DNA of 64,000 nucleotides from CAZIKB01 sp964539665 (GCA_964539665.1 CAZIKB010000002.1:62001-126000), one strand, 5' to 3'. Shown: positions 18,994 through 27,871, numbered from the stretch's first letter. Made by a program: numbers and translations. The notes: generated by a model not told the origin, from the letters alone.

Positions 18994-19926
18994 ATGCAAC
19001 TGGACAAACAGGCTAAAATCTATGTTGCAGGCGGGCAAACACTTATCGGAGCCGCTCTGCTGCGCGAGCTGGAACTACAAGGATATTCCAACCTTGTAGG
19101 TAAAGGTAGTGAAGAGCCGGATCTGGTCAGCGGTGCCCAGGTGAATGATTTTTTTGCCCGAACCGTTCCTGATTACGTGTTTTTAACAGCGGGAAAGTCT
19201 GGCGGTATCATGGCCAATCAAGAATACCCGGCAGAGCTTATGCTCGATAATCTATTAGTAGAATGTCATGTTATCGACAGCGCCTTTCGCCACGGCGTCA
19301 GGAAATTGCTCTACCTGGCGAGCTCCTGTTGTTATCCCAAAGTGTGTCCCCAGCCAATGCAAACAAACTCCATGTTCACTGGGCCGGTTGAGCCAACCAA
19401 TGAAGCTTACGCTATGGCAAAAATCGCAGGTATTAAGCTGTGTCAGGCCTATCGTCAACAATATAACGCAAATTATATTGTTGGAATACCAGCCAACGCA
19501 TTCGGAGCTGGCGATGACTTCAGCCTGGAAAACTCACATGTCATTCCTGCACTCATCCGTAAAATACACGATGCAAAAGTTCTTGGAGCACAGTCTGTTA
19601 AGATATGGGGTTCGGGTACTCCCCGGCGCGAATTTATTTACGCAGACGACCTCGCAGATGTTTGCATCTTTCTCATGCAAAACTATGACCACCCGCAACC
19701 GATCAATCTTGGTTATGGAATTGACATCTCCATTAAAGAACTTGCAGAACAGGCTAAAGAGATTGTAGGTTACAATGGCGAATTACACTTTGATACGAGT
19801 AAGCCAGATGGCATGCCATGTAAATTGCTTGATTCAAATCAACTGCATGAGTTGGGCTGGAAACCAAAGACCTCGTTTCAAAAAGCGCTTACTATGACGG
19901 TTGAATGGTATACGCAGACAAACTAA
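18994..19926 (+). CDS. GDP-L-fucose synthase-like epimerase/reductase (Fcl/ColC type)
   Basis: 310 aa, aligning throughout with Fcl/WcaG. Visible matches are KSGGIMANQEYPAE, LLYLASSCCYPK (Ser110/111), Y139-x3-K143 in EAYAMAKIAGIKLC, SHVIPALIRK and GSGTPRREFIYADDLAD. Fcl epimerises and reduces GDP-4-keto-6-deoxymannose; ColC does a similar step on the 3-deoxy sugar for colitose. The ColD-like protein at 21927 makes a ColC-like role attractive (inference). In the NADP loop the usual GxxGxxG reads GGQTLIG (13-19), with Thr for the middle Gly. GTGGAGGA lies 4-12 bases before the ATG. No clear GDP-mannose 4,6-dehydratase gene is in the window. Confidence 0.86.
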   Translation: MQLDKQAKIYVAGGQTLIGAALLRELELQGYSNLVGKGSEEPDLVSGAQVNDFFARTVPDYVFLTAGKSGGIMANQEYPAELMLDNLLVECHVIDSAFRHGVRKLLYLASSCCYPKVCPQPMQTNSMFTGPVEPTNEAYAMAKIAGIKLCQAYRQQYNANYIVGIPANAFGAGDDFSLENSHVIPALIRKIHDAKVLGAQSVKIWGSGTPRREFIYADDLADVCIFLMQNYDHPQPINLGYGIDISIKELAEQAKEIVGYNGELHFDTSKPDGMPCKLLDSNQLHELGWKPKTSFQKALTMTVEWYTQTN

Positions 19927-19929
19927 TTC

Positions 19930-19934
19930 AGGAG
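19930..19934 (+). promoter_or_regulatory. Shine-Dalgarno AGGAG selecting a TTG start at 19941
   Basis: AGGAG is 6 bases before TTG 19941. It directly abuts ATG 19935, which is too close, and lies inside the coding part of the ORF that begins at ATG 19905. Spacing favours TTG 19941 as the start of the transketolase N-terminal subunit. Confidence 0.55.
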
Positions 19935-19940
19935 ATGAAA

Positions 19941-20807
19941 TTGAAGCCAGAAATTAACAGGGTACTTGCACAGAAAGCAAATTGGGTGAGGAGAACAGTT
20001 TTAGAGATGGCAGTAAAAGCCAGGAGCGGTCATATCAGCACAGCATTTTCTCAGACAGAGTTACTCGTAGCTCTCTATCACGGTGGCATTCTTAATTTCG
20101 ATTCCCAAAATCCTGATTGGGAAGACCGTGATAGATTTATCGTTAGTAAAGGCCAGGGAGGCATTGGATTATTTCCAGTACTTGCCGATATTGGATTTTT
20201 TCCGCTTTCGGAACTGGATAACTTCGCGGGAAAAGGCAGCAATCTTGGAGTTCATCTCGAATGGTCAGTCCCGGGCATTGAGGTAACTACGGGTTCGTTA
20301 GGACACGGTCTTCCAATCTCAACCGGCATAGCTCAGGTAGCCTTTATGGATAAAAAAGACTGGTTAGTTTTTTGCCTGCTTGGTGATGCAGAATTACTGG
20401 AGGGCTCAAATTGGGAAGCTGCCGCCTTTGCGGCTCACAAGGGATACCACAATCTCATTTGCATAGTCGACCGCAATCAACAGGGCGTCCTGGGATTTAC
20501 AGACGAAATAGATAGTCAGCGGGACGGTCCTGGTATCAATCCTTTAGATGAAAAATTTGAAGCATTTGGTTTTGAAACACGCGTAATTGATGGACACAAT
20601 TTTGACCAGATATTCGCGGCTTTAAAAGATATAAGACACAGAGACTCAGACAAACCACTGGTAATCATTGCAAATACCAGGAAAGGCAAGGATGCTTCAA
20701 TTATGGAAAACAAACGGCTCTGGCATTATCGGGTTCCAACTGGCAAGGATTTAGAAAGAACCCGGGCAGATTTGCTTAAAAAGTGTGAGGAATTAAGCAC
20801 AGTTTAA
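19941..20807 (+). CDS. Transketolase-like N-terminal (ThDP-binding) subunit
   Basis: About 288 aa from the TTG chosen by the AGGAG at 19930; in-frame ATGs at 19905 and 19935 are alternatives, and 19905 would overlap the reductase gene by 22 bases. Family marks are SGHISTAFSQTELL, SKGQGG, GSLGHGLPISTGIA and the thiamine diphosphate motif GDAELLEG...IVDRN. It matches only the N-terminal half of transketolase; the C-terminal half is the separate gene at 20967. Together they should form a heteromeric ThDP enzyme moving a C2 ketol unit or a related group. Set among nucleotide-sugar genes, the acceptor may be a keto-sugar (inference). Confidence 0.87.
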   Translation: MKPEINRVLAQKANWVRRTVLEMAVKARSGHISTAFSQTELLVALYHGGILNFDSQNPDWEDRDRFIVSKGQGGIGLFPVLADIGFFPLSELDNFAGKGSNLGVHLEWSVPGIEVTTGSLGHGLPISTGIAQVAFMDKKDWLVFCLLGDAELLEGSNWEAAAFAAHKGYHNLICIVDRNQQGVLGFTDEIDSQRDGPGINPLDEKFEAFGFETRVIDGHNFDQIFAALKDIRHRDSDKPLVIIANTRKGKDASIMENKRLWHYRVPTGKDLERTRADLLKKCEELSTV

Positions 20808-20841
20808 ACTTATCTTATTACCGTTCACCTTGTCCTTTCAA

Positions 20842-20919
20842 CATGGCATTCCCGAGATCTTTTAAGCGGGAATCCAATGGAGATATGGACGCCCGATACA
20901 AACACTCGGGCAGGACATT
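20842..20919 (+). repeat. REP-like intergenic repeat, copy 3
   Basis: The best-preserved copy. ATTCCCG (20848-20854) pairs with CGGGAAT (20867-20873), and GCCCGA (20891-20896) pairs with TCGGGC (20906-20911). It sits between the two transketolase subunit genes and could form a hairpin in their shared transcript. Confidence 0.78.
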
Positions 20920-20966
20920 ATTGTTTTAAATCACTGTAAATAAATCAAATATAAAGTAAGTTATTA

Positions 20967-21914
20967 ATGTCTACAACAAAATTTATTATGGGAATGAGAG
21001 ATGCATTTTTTGAATCTCTCTATAAAATATTCTTGAAGGATAAAAATGCAGTGTTCATCACGGCTGATAATGGCGCCCCGACTCTGGATAAATTTGCCGA
21101 AAATCTCCCTGATCAATTCTTCAACGTCGGTATTGCGGAGCAACAATTGATTGGTATGGCCAGTGGTATGGCTTTTGAAGGAAAAAAAGTTTATACCTAT
21201 GCAATCGCTCCTTTCATCACACTCAGGTGCTACGAGCAAAATAAATTAGATATTTGTGCCATGAATTTACCAATCGTCAATATTGGCATTGGGGCAGGAT
21301 ATGCCTATGACATCATGGGGCCGACTCACCACACCGTTGAAGATATTTCGATAATGCGAGCTCTTCCAAATATGGTAATTCACAGCCCTGCCGACTCCAC
21401 TGCTGCCGCAGCGCTTGCACACGCTTCATACATTAATCCCAGCCCGCAATATATTCGATTTGATCGTGCTGGTTCACCCGAACTTTACCAGGGTCAGTCG
21501 ATTAATATTGATGACGGTCTCATTCATGTGAGGAAGGGCAGCGACCTTTACATTATTGCAACCGGCATAATGGTGCATCAGGCGCTAAAAGTTTCTGATC
21601 GAATGAAAGAAAGCGGCGTTGATGTGGGTGTGTTAGACCTTTGCAGAATAAAACCAATCAACAAAACACTGCTTTTGAAGTACATACAAAATGTCGAGCA
21701 GGTTGTGACTCTGGAAGAGCATCTGCTGGCCGGAGGCATGGGAAGTGCCATCATCGAAATCTTCATCGATGCAGGCTTTTACAAACCAACGCTCAGAATT
21801 GGCCAGGACGACCGATTTGTCTTTGACCTCGGTGGTCGTGAAGCGATTTGGGAAAAATACCACCTCGACGTTCCGGGTATAACAAAAAGAATTACTGAAT
21901 GGCAAAATAAGTGA
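20967..21914 (+). CDS. Transketolase-like C-terminal subunit (pyrimidine-binding)
   Basis: 315 aa. It carries the conserved core of the transketolase/DXS pyrimidine-binding domain: ADNGAP near the start, FNVGIAEQQLIGMASGMA (the catalytic Glu lies in AEQ), IGAGYAYDIMGPTHHTVEDI and the HSPAD segment. The C-terminal domain has LDLCRIKPIN and EEHLLAGGMGSAI. It partners the N-terminal subunit at 19941, separated by a 159-base gap that holds a REP-like repeat. Only a weak AAGTAAG precedes the ATG. Expected role: second half of a two-gene thiamine-dependent transferase in a sugar pathway. Confidence 0.87.
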   Translation: MSTTKFIMGMRDAFFESLYKIFLKDKNAVFITADNGAPTLDKFAENLPDQFFNVGIAEQQLIGMASGMAFEGKKVYTYAIAPFITLRCYEQNKLDICAMNLPIVNIGIGAGYAYDIMGPTHHTVEDISIMRALPNMVIHSPADSTAAAALAHASYINPSPQYIRFDRAGSPELYQGQSINIDDGLIHVRKGSDLYIIATGIMVHQALKVSDRMKESGVDVGVLDLCRIKPINKTLLLKYIQNVEQVVTLEEHLLAGGMGSAIIEIFIDAGFYKPTLRIGQDDRFVFDLGGREAIWEKYHLDVPGITKRITEWQNK

Positions 21915-21926
21915 GATCCATCACCC

Positions 21927-23138
21927 ATGATTGACATTCTGACTTCAGCGCCAGCAAAAGCGAAAAAACTGAACTGGCCGTTGATGCAAAACAACATCAC
22001 CCGGGCTGATCTGAATGCGGCAATTGAATTCCTGATACAGGACGATCCCATTCTCACCCAATCCAGTCAAGTGCAGGCATTTGAACAGGAATGGTCGGAA
22101 TGGTTAGGTACCAAGCACAGCGTTTTCGTTAACTCTGGTTCATCAGCTAACCTGCTGACCATGACTGCCCTCAAAGAAATTTATGGTTCAGGCGAAGTCA
22201 TTGTACCAACCCTGGCCTGGGTTTCGGATATCGCTTCGGTACTCCAGTGCGGTTTTAAGCCGGTGTTCGTGGATATCGATCCCCATACATTAGGAATGGA
22301 CATTGATCAGGTACTGCAGAAAATCAGCTCAAAGACCAGGGCGGTATTTTTATCGCATATTCTTGGATACAACGCGCTTAATCAGCGGCTGCTCAATGAA
22401 TTAAAAGAACAAAGTATCCCGCTCATTGAAGATGTGTGCGAATCCTGCGGCGCAATCTATCAGGGTCGTAAACTCGGCACTTTTGGCTTGATGTCGAACT
22501 TCTCCTTCTATTACGCTCACCACCTGAGCACAATTGAAGGCGGAATGATCTCGACCGACAATCCGGATTTCTACGAAATCTTGCGCATGCTGCGCTCCCA
22601 CGGCATGGTGCGGGAGACGCAGTCGGCTGAGCTGCAGCAATTATATTGTGAACAACATCCTGACCTGAGTCCGGATTTCATCTTTGCTTTTCCGGCTTAC
22701 AACGTACGCAACAATGAAATTAATGCAGTTATCGGGCGTTCACAGCTCAGACGGCTGGATGACAATAACAAAATTCGAACAGAGAATCTCAAGCTCTTTC
22801 TCGAAAACCTGAACCCTGTGAAGTATTTTACAGATTTTGCAACCGAAGGTAGCTGCAACTACGCGTTGGCTCTTGTTCTGCGGCAACCTGATCCGGCGCT
22901 ATGCGAACATGTGATGCAGGCGCTGCGTCAACACGGCATTGAATTTCGCAGGGGCGGTTCCGGTGGCGGCAACCAACTACGCCAGCCATACTTACGTCAA
23001 TTTGTTGGTAAAGCCGAGTTTGAAAACTACCCGCATGTCAATCATATCCATTTTTATGGATTCTATATAGGTAATTACCCGGATTTGGAAAAAGAAAAGA
23101 TTTTGCTTTTGTGTTCAATATTAAACGATCTGAATTAA
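21927..23138 (+). CDS. DegT-fold sugar 3-dehydratase (ColD/RfbH-like; His replaces PLP lysine)
   Basis: 403 aa with the DegT/DnrJ/EryC1 fold: NSGSSANLL (69-77), VPTLAWVSDIASVLQCG, IEDVCESCGA and SRLD-like RRLDDNN. Where aminotransferases have the PLP-binding lysine, the sequence is FSFYYAHHLSTIEGG, with H198 at the lysine position. That exchange marks the PLP/PMP-dependent 3-dehydratases ColD (GDP-4-keto-6-deoxymannose) and RfbH/E1 (CDP sugars). The STIEGG context and the Fcl-like neighbour favour the GDP/ColD side. The product would be a 3,6-dideoxy-4-keto sugar. It starts 12 bases after the transketolase subunit gene. Confidence 0.83.
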   Translation: MIDILTSAPAKAKKLNWPLMQNNITRADLNAAIEFLIQDDPILTQSSQVQAFEQEWSEWLGTKHSVFVNSGSSANLLTMTALKEIYGSGEVIVPTLAWVSDIASVLQCGFKPVFVDIDPHTLGMDIDQVLQKISSKTRAVFLSHILGYNALNQRLLNELKEQSIPLIEDVCESCGAIYQGRKLGTFGLMSNFSFYYAHHLSTIEGGMISTDNPDFYEILRMLRSHGMVRETQSAELQQLYCEQHPDLSPDFIFAFPAYNVRNNEINAVIGRSQLRRLDDNNKIRTENLKLFLENLNPVKYFTDFATEGSCNYALALVLRQPDPALCEHVMQALRQHGIEFRRGGSGGGNQLRQPYLRQFVGKAEFENYPHVNHIHFYGFYIGNYPDLEKEKILLLCSILNDLN

Positions 23139-23165
23139 GGATACGTACGGAACTACTCGCCATTT

Positions 23166-24677
23166 ATGACTAAACACAAGCAATTGGACTTATTAGTGAT
23201 AAATCCCGGCAGCCGCATGCAAACCTACCAGGCACTCGGCTCAGAGTTAACGGCGCTTGAACCCCCGGTGTGGGCAGGATTGCTGGCAACTTTCATCCGC
23301 AACCACGGTTATTCTGTGCGTATTCTGGACGCCAACGCAGAAAACCTTTCCCCGGAAGAGACAGCAGAGCAAGCGGCAGAGTTAGCGCCAAAATTGACAA
23401 CTGTCGTGGTCTACGGTCATCAGCCTTCGGCCTCAACTCAGGTCATGCCATTTACCAGCGCTTTCTGCACAGCGCTTAAACGAATTTCTCCGCAACAAAA
23501 AATACTGCTATCAGGCGGTCACGTTGCCGCCTTACCCGAACGTACTTTGCGCGAAGAAGACGCCGATTTCGTCTGCAGCGGTGAAGGTCCCTACACAACA
23601 TTAGACCTTTTGCAGGCCTTAGGCGCTGATTGTACTGATTACAGCCAGGTACGCGGGCTCTGGTACTCAGACGGCGACACCGTGAGAGCAACGCCTCCTG
23701 CGCCCCTGGTGCTGAACCTTAATCAAGAGATGCCTGAAATGGCCTGGGATCTGTTGCCGATGGAAACATACCGTGCACACAATTGGCATTGCTTTGAACA
23801 TCTTGATCAACGTCAGCCGTATGCCTCTCTCTACACCACGCTGGGCTGTCCATATCATTGCAGTTATTGCTGCATTCAGACGCCCTTCAAAAACGGTGAG
23901 AAATTGATGGGCTACAAAGAAAAAGTAAACAGTTATCGATTCTGGAGCCCTCAGAAAGTCATTGCCCAGATTGATAAGTTAGTAAACGAATATGGAGTTT
24001 GTAACATCAAGTTTGCAGACGAAATGTTTGTTCTCAACCAACAGCATGTTCTTGATATCTGTGACCTGATTATTGCGCGCGGTTACAAACTTAACATTTG
24101 GGCGTATGCACGCATTGACTCAATAAAATACTGGATGTTGGATAAGCTGAAACAGGCTGGAGTTAATTGGTTGTGCTTTGGAATCGAGTCGGCAAGCGAA
24201 CGAGTAAGAAACGACGTGCGCAAGGATTTCGAGCAAGACAAAGCCTACAAGGTCATCGATGCTGTGCGCAAAGCAGGCATAAATGTGATTGGCAATTACA
24301 TCTTTGGACTACCAGAAGACGACCTCGAAAGTATGCAGGCCACACTCGATCTGGCTGTTGAACTCAATTGTGAATTTGCCAACTTCTACTGTGCAATGGC
24401 CTATCCCGGTTCTGAGTTGTACAATATTGCTATTACTGAAGGCTGGCCGCTGCCTGAAAAGTGGAGCGGGTATTCCCAGCACTCTGCTGATTCATTGCCT
24501 CTGCCGACAAAACATTTGTCAGGAGTCGAGGTTTTGCGATTCAGGGACCGGGCATTTCAGAAATATTTCAATAATTTTGATTATTTAGAAATGATCACTC
24601 AAAAGTTTGGTCCGATTGTTAAGGAACATATCGGGGAAATGGTATCCTTCAAACTTGAAAGAAAATATGTCCAGTAA
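23166..24677 (+). CDS. Radical SAM protein with N-terminal B12-binding-type domain
   Basis: 503 aa. Residues 1-190 resemble the cobalamin-binding fold of B12-type radical SAM proteins (LLVINPGSR, LSGGHVAALPE, SGEGPYTTLD), but no DxHxxG cobalt-ligand motif is seen. The radical SAM core has C228-x3-C232-x2-C235 in LGCPYHCSYC, then FADEMFVLN, FGIESASERVR and GNYIFGLPEDDLESM. Family members do C-methylation and other radical chemistry; here the substrate is probably a sugar or lipid-linked glycan (inference). It follows the ColD-like gene by 27 bases. Confidence 0.84.
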   Translation: MTKHKQLDLLVINPGSRMQTYQALGSELTALEPPVWAGLLATFIRNHGYSVRILDANAENLSPEETAEQAAELAPKLTTVVVYGHQPSASTQVMPFTSAFCTALKRISPQQKILLSGGHVAALPERTLREEDADFVCSGEGPYTTLDLLQALGADCTDYSQVRGLWYSDGDTVRATPPAPLVLNLNQEMPEMAWDLLPMETYRAHNWHCFEHLDQRQPYASLYTTLGCPYHCSYCCIQTPFKNGEKLMGYKEKVNSYRFWSPQKVIAQIDKLVNEYGVCNIKFADEMFVLNQQHVLDICDLIIARGYKLNIWAYARIDSIKYWMLDKLKQAGVNWLCFGIESASERVRNDVRKDFEQDKAYKVIDAVRKAGINVIGNYIFGLPEDDLESMQATLDLAVELNCEFANFYCAMAYPGSELYNIAITEGWPLPEKWSGYSQHSADSLPLPTKHLSGVEVLRFRDRAFQKYFNNFDYLEMITQKFGPIVKEHIGEMVSFKLERKYVQ

Positions 24678-24746
24678 GAATGCTAACTATTGTTTGACCG
24701 AATAAGATAATTTGAAAATAATACCTATTAGAATATAGAAACCAAA

Positions 24747-26273
24747 ATGCTCCAGAACAGAAAAATTAAAACAGTCGAAAAATTAGCCGATGTGCTCAAA
24801 CCTCTTCGCGAGAAAAATAAAAAGATCGTTCATTGTCATGGTGTTTTTGATTTACTTCATATCGGTCATATCCGTTATTTTGAACAAGCTCGTCGCAAGG
24901 GTGACGTCCTGGTTGTAACGCTGACCCCTGATCGCTTTGTGGATAAAGGGCCCAATCGGCCGGCATTCACTGAGTCCCTGCGTGCAGAAGCCCTTGCCTC
25001 GTTGAGTTACATAGATTATGTAGCCATAAACAATTGGCCGACAGCAGAAGAAACACTAAGGCTTTTACAGCCTGATTTTTATGCTAAAGGAGCGGAATTT
25101 AAAAACACCTCTTCGGATATCACAGGCAAAATTGCCAGGGAGGAAAAGGTTGTTAAAGAGATCGGAGCAGAACTTGTTTTTGCAGAAGATATAGTTTTCA
25201 GCTCTACAAACCTGATCAACCGTTACCTCTCGGACCTTCCAAAAGAAATGACCAAATATTTTCAACTATTTCGTAAACGTTACAAACTCCAGGAAATCCT
25301 CAAAATAATTGATAAAATGGCTTCCCTCAATGTTTTGGTGATTGGCGATGCAATCCTTGACGAGTACCAGTATTGCGAGGTAATTGGCAAATCATCTAAG
25401 GATCCAACGATTGCGGTGAAGTATCGATCTCATGACCTCTTTGCCGGTGGTGTATTAGCCGTGGCCAATCATGTAGTAAATTTCGCCAACAAGGTACAGC
25501 TTGTCACAGTACTGGGTGAAAAAGACAGTCGTGAAAAATTCATCCGGTCACAACTTCACCCGGATGTCACGCCTTACTTTGCATACCAGCCAACAGCGCA
25601 AACCCTGGTTAAAAGGCGTTTTATCGATGGATATTCATTTAGCAAACTTTTCGAAGTCTATGAAATGGACGATTTAGGTTTACCATTAAAAACGAACACG
25701 GAAATGTGCCTCTGGCTAAAAGAGCAATTGCCAAAGTACGATCTTGTGATCGCAGCCGATTATGGCCATGGCACCATTAACGACGCCATAATCGAAACAC
25801 TAATAAAACACGCAAAATTCCTGGCGATTAACACACAGGCCAACGCGGGTAATCGTGGTTTACATACAGTAACCCGATATCCTCGCACCGACTATGCCTG
25901 TATCGCGGAGCATGAGTTACGCCTTGAAACCCGCGCTCAGAATGGGAATATACGTCCCTTGATGCATGCCATTATTAAAAAACTTGATTGTTCCAAATTT
26001 GTAGTCACTCGCGGCAGGAATGGTTGTGCCGTGATGGATAAAAAGCACAGCTTTGTAGAGGTGCCGACTTTCGCACAGAAAGTGGTGGACCGAGTAGGCG
26101 CTGGTGACGCTTTTCTTTCAGTCACAAGTCTGGCGGCGGCTCAGAAAGTATCGAATGAAATACTTGGTTTTATAGGAAATGTCGTGGGATCGCTGGCGGT
26201 TGAAGTTCTTGGCAACAAAAAATCTATAGATAAACAAAGCGTACAAAACTATATAATTTCACTTTTGAAATGA
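24747..26273 (+). CDS. Bifunctional nucleotidyltransferase / PfkB sugar kinase, HldE-like with inverted domain order
   Basis: 508 aa. Residues ~1-150 are a cytidylyltransferase-like domain with HGVFDLLHIGH (31-41) and PNRPAFTESLR. Residues ~190-508 are a PfkB kinase with VIGDAILDEY, LFAGGVLAVANHV, AADYGHG and DRVGAGDAF (about 448-456, catalytic Asp in GAGD). HldE (RfaE) has the same two activities in the opposite order, kinase first. Expected reactions: phosphorylation of a heptose 7-phosphate at C1 and NMP transfer to the sugar 1-phosphate. A GmhA-like isomerase two genes downstream supports a heptose-type pathway. The stop overlaps the next start by 4 bases. Confidence 0.85.
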   Translation: MLQNRKIKTVEKLADVLKPLREKNKKIVHCHGVFDLLHIGHIRYFEQARRKGDVLVVTLTPDRFVDKGPNRPAFTESLRAEALASLSYIDYVAINNWPTAEETLRLLQPDFYAKGAEFKNTSSDITGKIAREEKVVKEIGAELVFAEDIVFSSTNLINRYLSDLPKEMTKYFQLFRKRYKLQEILKIIDKMASLNVLVIGDAILDEYQYCEVIGKSSKDPTIAVKYRSHDLFAGGVLAVANHVVNFANKVQLVTVLGEKDSREKFIRSQLHPDVTPYFAYQPTAQTLVKRRFIDGYSFSKLFEVYEMDDLGLPLKTNTEMCLWLKEQLPKYDLVIAADYGHGTINDAIIETLIKHAKFLAINTQANAGNRGLHTVTRYPRTDYACIAEHELRLETRAQNGNIRPLMHAIIKKLDCSKFVVTRGRNGCAVMDKKHSFVEVPTFAQKVVDRVGAGDAFLSVTSLAAAQKVSNEILGFIGNVVGSLAVEVLGNKKSIDKQSVQNYIISLLK

Positions 26274-27250
26274 ATAAAACAAAAATATTTGACCGTAACC
26301 GTCTGGAAGTAGCGCCTCTATCCAGGCGAAAACACAATCTCAAGGTTTCTGATATTTTACCTCTTGAACCTGCTTCCTATGTTCAGCAGACATTTCAAAA
26401 AGTGGCATTAAAAATGGTAACTGCAAAGACCCACAATTCAGCCTTAGTTTTTATGATGGGGGCGCACGTTATAAGAGCAGGAGTACAACGATATATAATT
26501 GACCTCATGGAACAGGGATATATCAACTGTATCTCAATGAATGGCGCTGGTGTGATTCACGACTTTGAGTATGCATTAATCGGGGCTACTACTGAAAGCG
26601 TTGCTCAATATATTCGGGAAGGTCAGTTCGGATTATGGCACGAAACCGGTCGGATAAACAACATTGTCTCTGCGGCTGCCAAAGAAAAGCTCGGACTTGG
26701 AGAGGCTGTGGGCCGCGTAATCGAAGAGGACCGTCTTCCCCATCGCGACATCAGCATATTAGCTACTGGATACAGACTTGGTATTCCAGTAACTGTTCAT
26801 GTTGGCATCGGTTATGACATTGTTTTTGAACTCCCAAACTGTGACGGCGCTGCCTATGGAGCAACCAGTTATACTGATTTTCTCCGCTTTACCAACGTCT
26901 TAAACAGACTCAAAGGTGGAGTTATGATGAACTTTGGCAGTTCCGTAATGGCGCCGGAAATTTTCCTGAAAGCCCTGGCTATGGTCAGAAATGTCGCCCA
27001 ACAGGAAGACAGGAAAATATCCAGGTTCACAACTCTCGTATGTGATCTGGTTAAGCTTCCAGCCAACTATCTATCTGAGGAGGCTTCCCATGATAGCGCG
27101 CTCTACTATTTTCGACCCTGGAAAACCATGTTGATTCGAACTGTAGCGGATGGCGGCGAAAGCCACTATGTGCAGGGAAATCACACTGAGACAGTCCCGC
27201 AACTCTGGACTGCTCTCTCTTCATTCAGGATAAAAGACAAAACGCCATGA
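26270..27250 (+). CDS. Deoxyhypusine-synthase-like protein of unknown function
   Basis: 326 aa. The segment MGAHVIRAGVQRYIIDLME, followed by MNGAGVIHDFEYALIG, resembles in order and spacing the NAD-binding segments of deoxyhypusine synthases. A later NFGSSVMAPEIFLKAL parallels their glycine-rich second segment. I recognise the fold only loosely, and no eIF5A-type substrate is expected here. ATGA overlaps link it to the HldE-like gene before and the GmhA-like gene after, so tight co-translation suggests a step in the same heptose-like pathway. The reaction is unknown. An NAD-dependent sugar-modifying activity is one possibility (inference). Confidence 0.6.
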   Translation: MNKTKIFDRNRLEVAPLSRRKHNLKVSDILPLEPASYVQQTFQKVALKMVTAKTHNSALVFMMGAHVIRAGVQRYIIDLMEQGYINCISMNGAGVIHDFEYALIGATTESVAQYIREGQFGLWHETGRINNIVSAAAKEKLGLGEAVGRVIEEDRLPHRDISILATGYRLGIPVTVHVGIGYDIVFELPNCDGAAYGATSYTDFLRFTNVLNRLKGGVMMNFGSSVMAPEIFLKALAMVRNVAQQEDRKISRFTTLVCDLVKLPANYLSEEASHDSALYYFRPWKTMLIRTVADGGESHYVQGNHTETVPQLWTALSSFRIKDKTP

Positions 27251-27855
27251 ACTGGTTTAATCACATCAATTATTTGAAATATCACATGCGATTATTATCT
27301 GTTCACGATGATACTGGGCAGGAAATTGATCCTGATGCAGCTTTCGGGCAATGGCAGAAAACTACCAAACAGATCCGCGAGAATCAACAAACAGTTTATT
27401 TAATTGGCAACGGCGCCAGTGCATCCATGGCAAGTCACTTTGCGGCAGACCTCGCAAAAAATGCCCATGTCCATACAGAAGTGTTTTCAGATTTATCTCT
27501 AATCACTGCCATTGCTAATGACCTGAGTTATGAGGAGGTTTTTGCCGAGCCGCTCCGCAGACGAATGCTTGCAGGCGAAATGTTAGTAGCAATCAGCAGT
27601 TCAGGGCAGTCAAAGAATATCATTCGTGCAGTTAATCAAGCAAAATCAAATGGTGGATTGGTTATTACACTTTCGGCTATGGAGTCAAAAAATATGCTAA
27701 GAACTCAAGGTGTGCTTAACTTCTATGTACCTGCCATGTCCTATGGTATGGCTGAAACCTGTCATGCTGCCATTCTCCACTATTGGATTGACCAGATGGT
27801 TGCAAAACCAGTGGGACGGGAATATTTAAGCCAGGTCAAAATATTAGAAATGTAA
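27247..27855 (+). CDS. SIS-domain phosphosugar isomerase, GmhA-like
   Basis: 202 aa, the normal size for GmhA. Visible SIS features are VYLIGNGASASMASHFAADLAK (about residues 50-70), VFSDLSLITAIANDLSYEEVF and the phosphate-binding AISSSGQSKNIIRAV. GmhA converts sedoheptulose 7-phosphate to D-glycero-manno-heptose 7-phosphate, the substrate for an HldE-type kinase such as the one at 24747. The ATG overlaps the previous stop by 4 bases (ATGA). A separate GmhB phosphatase is not obvious nearby; the HAD proteins at 32211 or 57878 could fill that role (inference). Confidence 0.84.
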   Translation: MNWFNHINYLKYHMRLLSVHDDTGQEIDPDAAFGQWQKTTKQIRENQQTVYLIGNGASASMASHFAADLAKNAHVHTEVFSDLSLITAIANDLSYEEVFAEPLRRRMLAGEMLVAISSSGQSKNIIRAVNQAKSNGGLVITLSAMESKNMLRTQGVLNFYVPAMSYGMAETCHAAILHYWIDQMVAKPVGREYLSQVKILEM

Positions 27856-27871
27856 TGCAGAAAACAAGCCG

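Noticed and set aside
18894..19016. 40-codon ORF overlapping the start of the Fcl-like gene
   Set aside because: Charged, low-information sequence with no Shine-Dalgarno and no recognisable motif; it could be a leader ORF but nothing supports translation.
19268..19768. 166-codon + strand ORF inside the Fcl-like gene
   Set aside because: It lies wholly within a gene with clear Fcl motifs; its own translation has no domain pattern.
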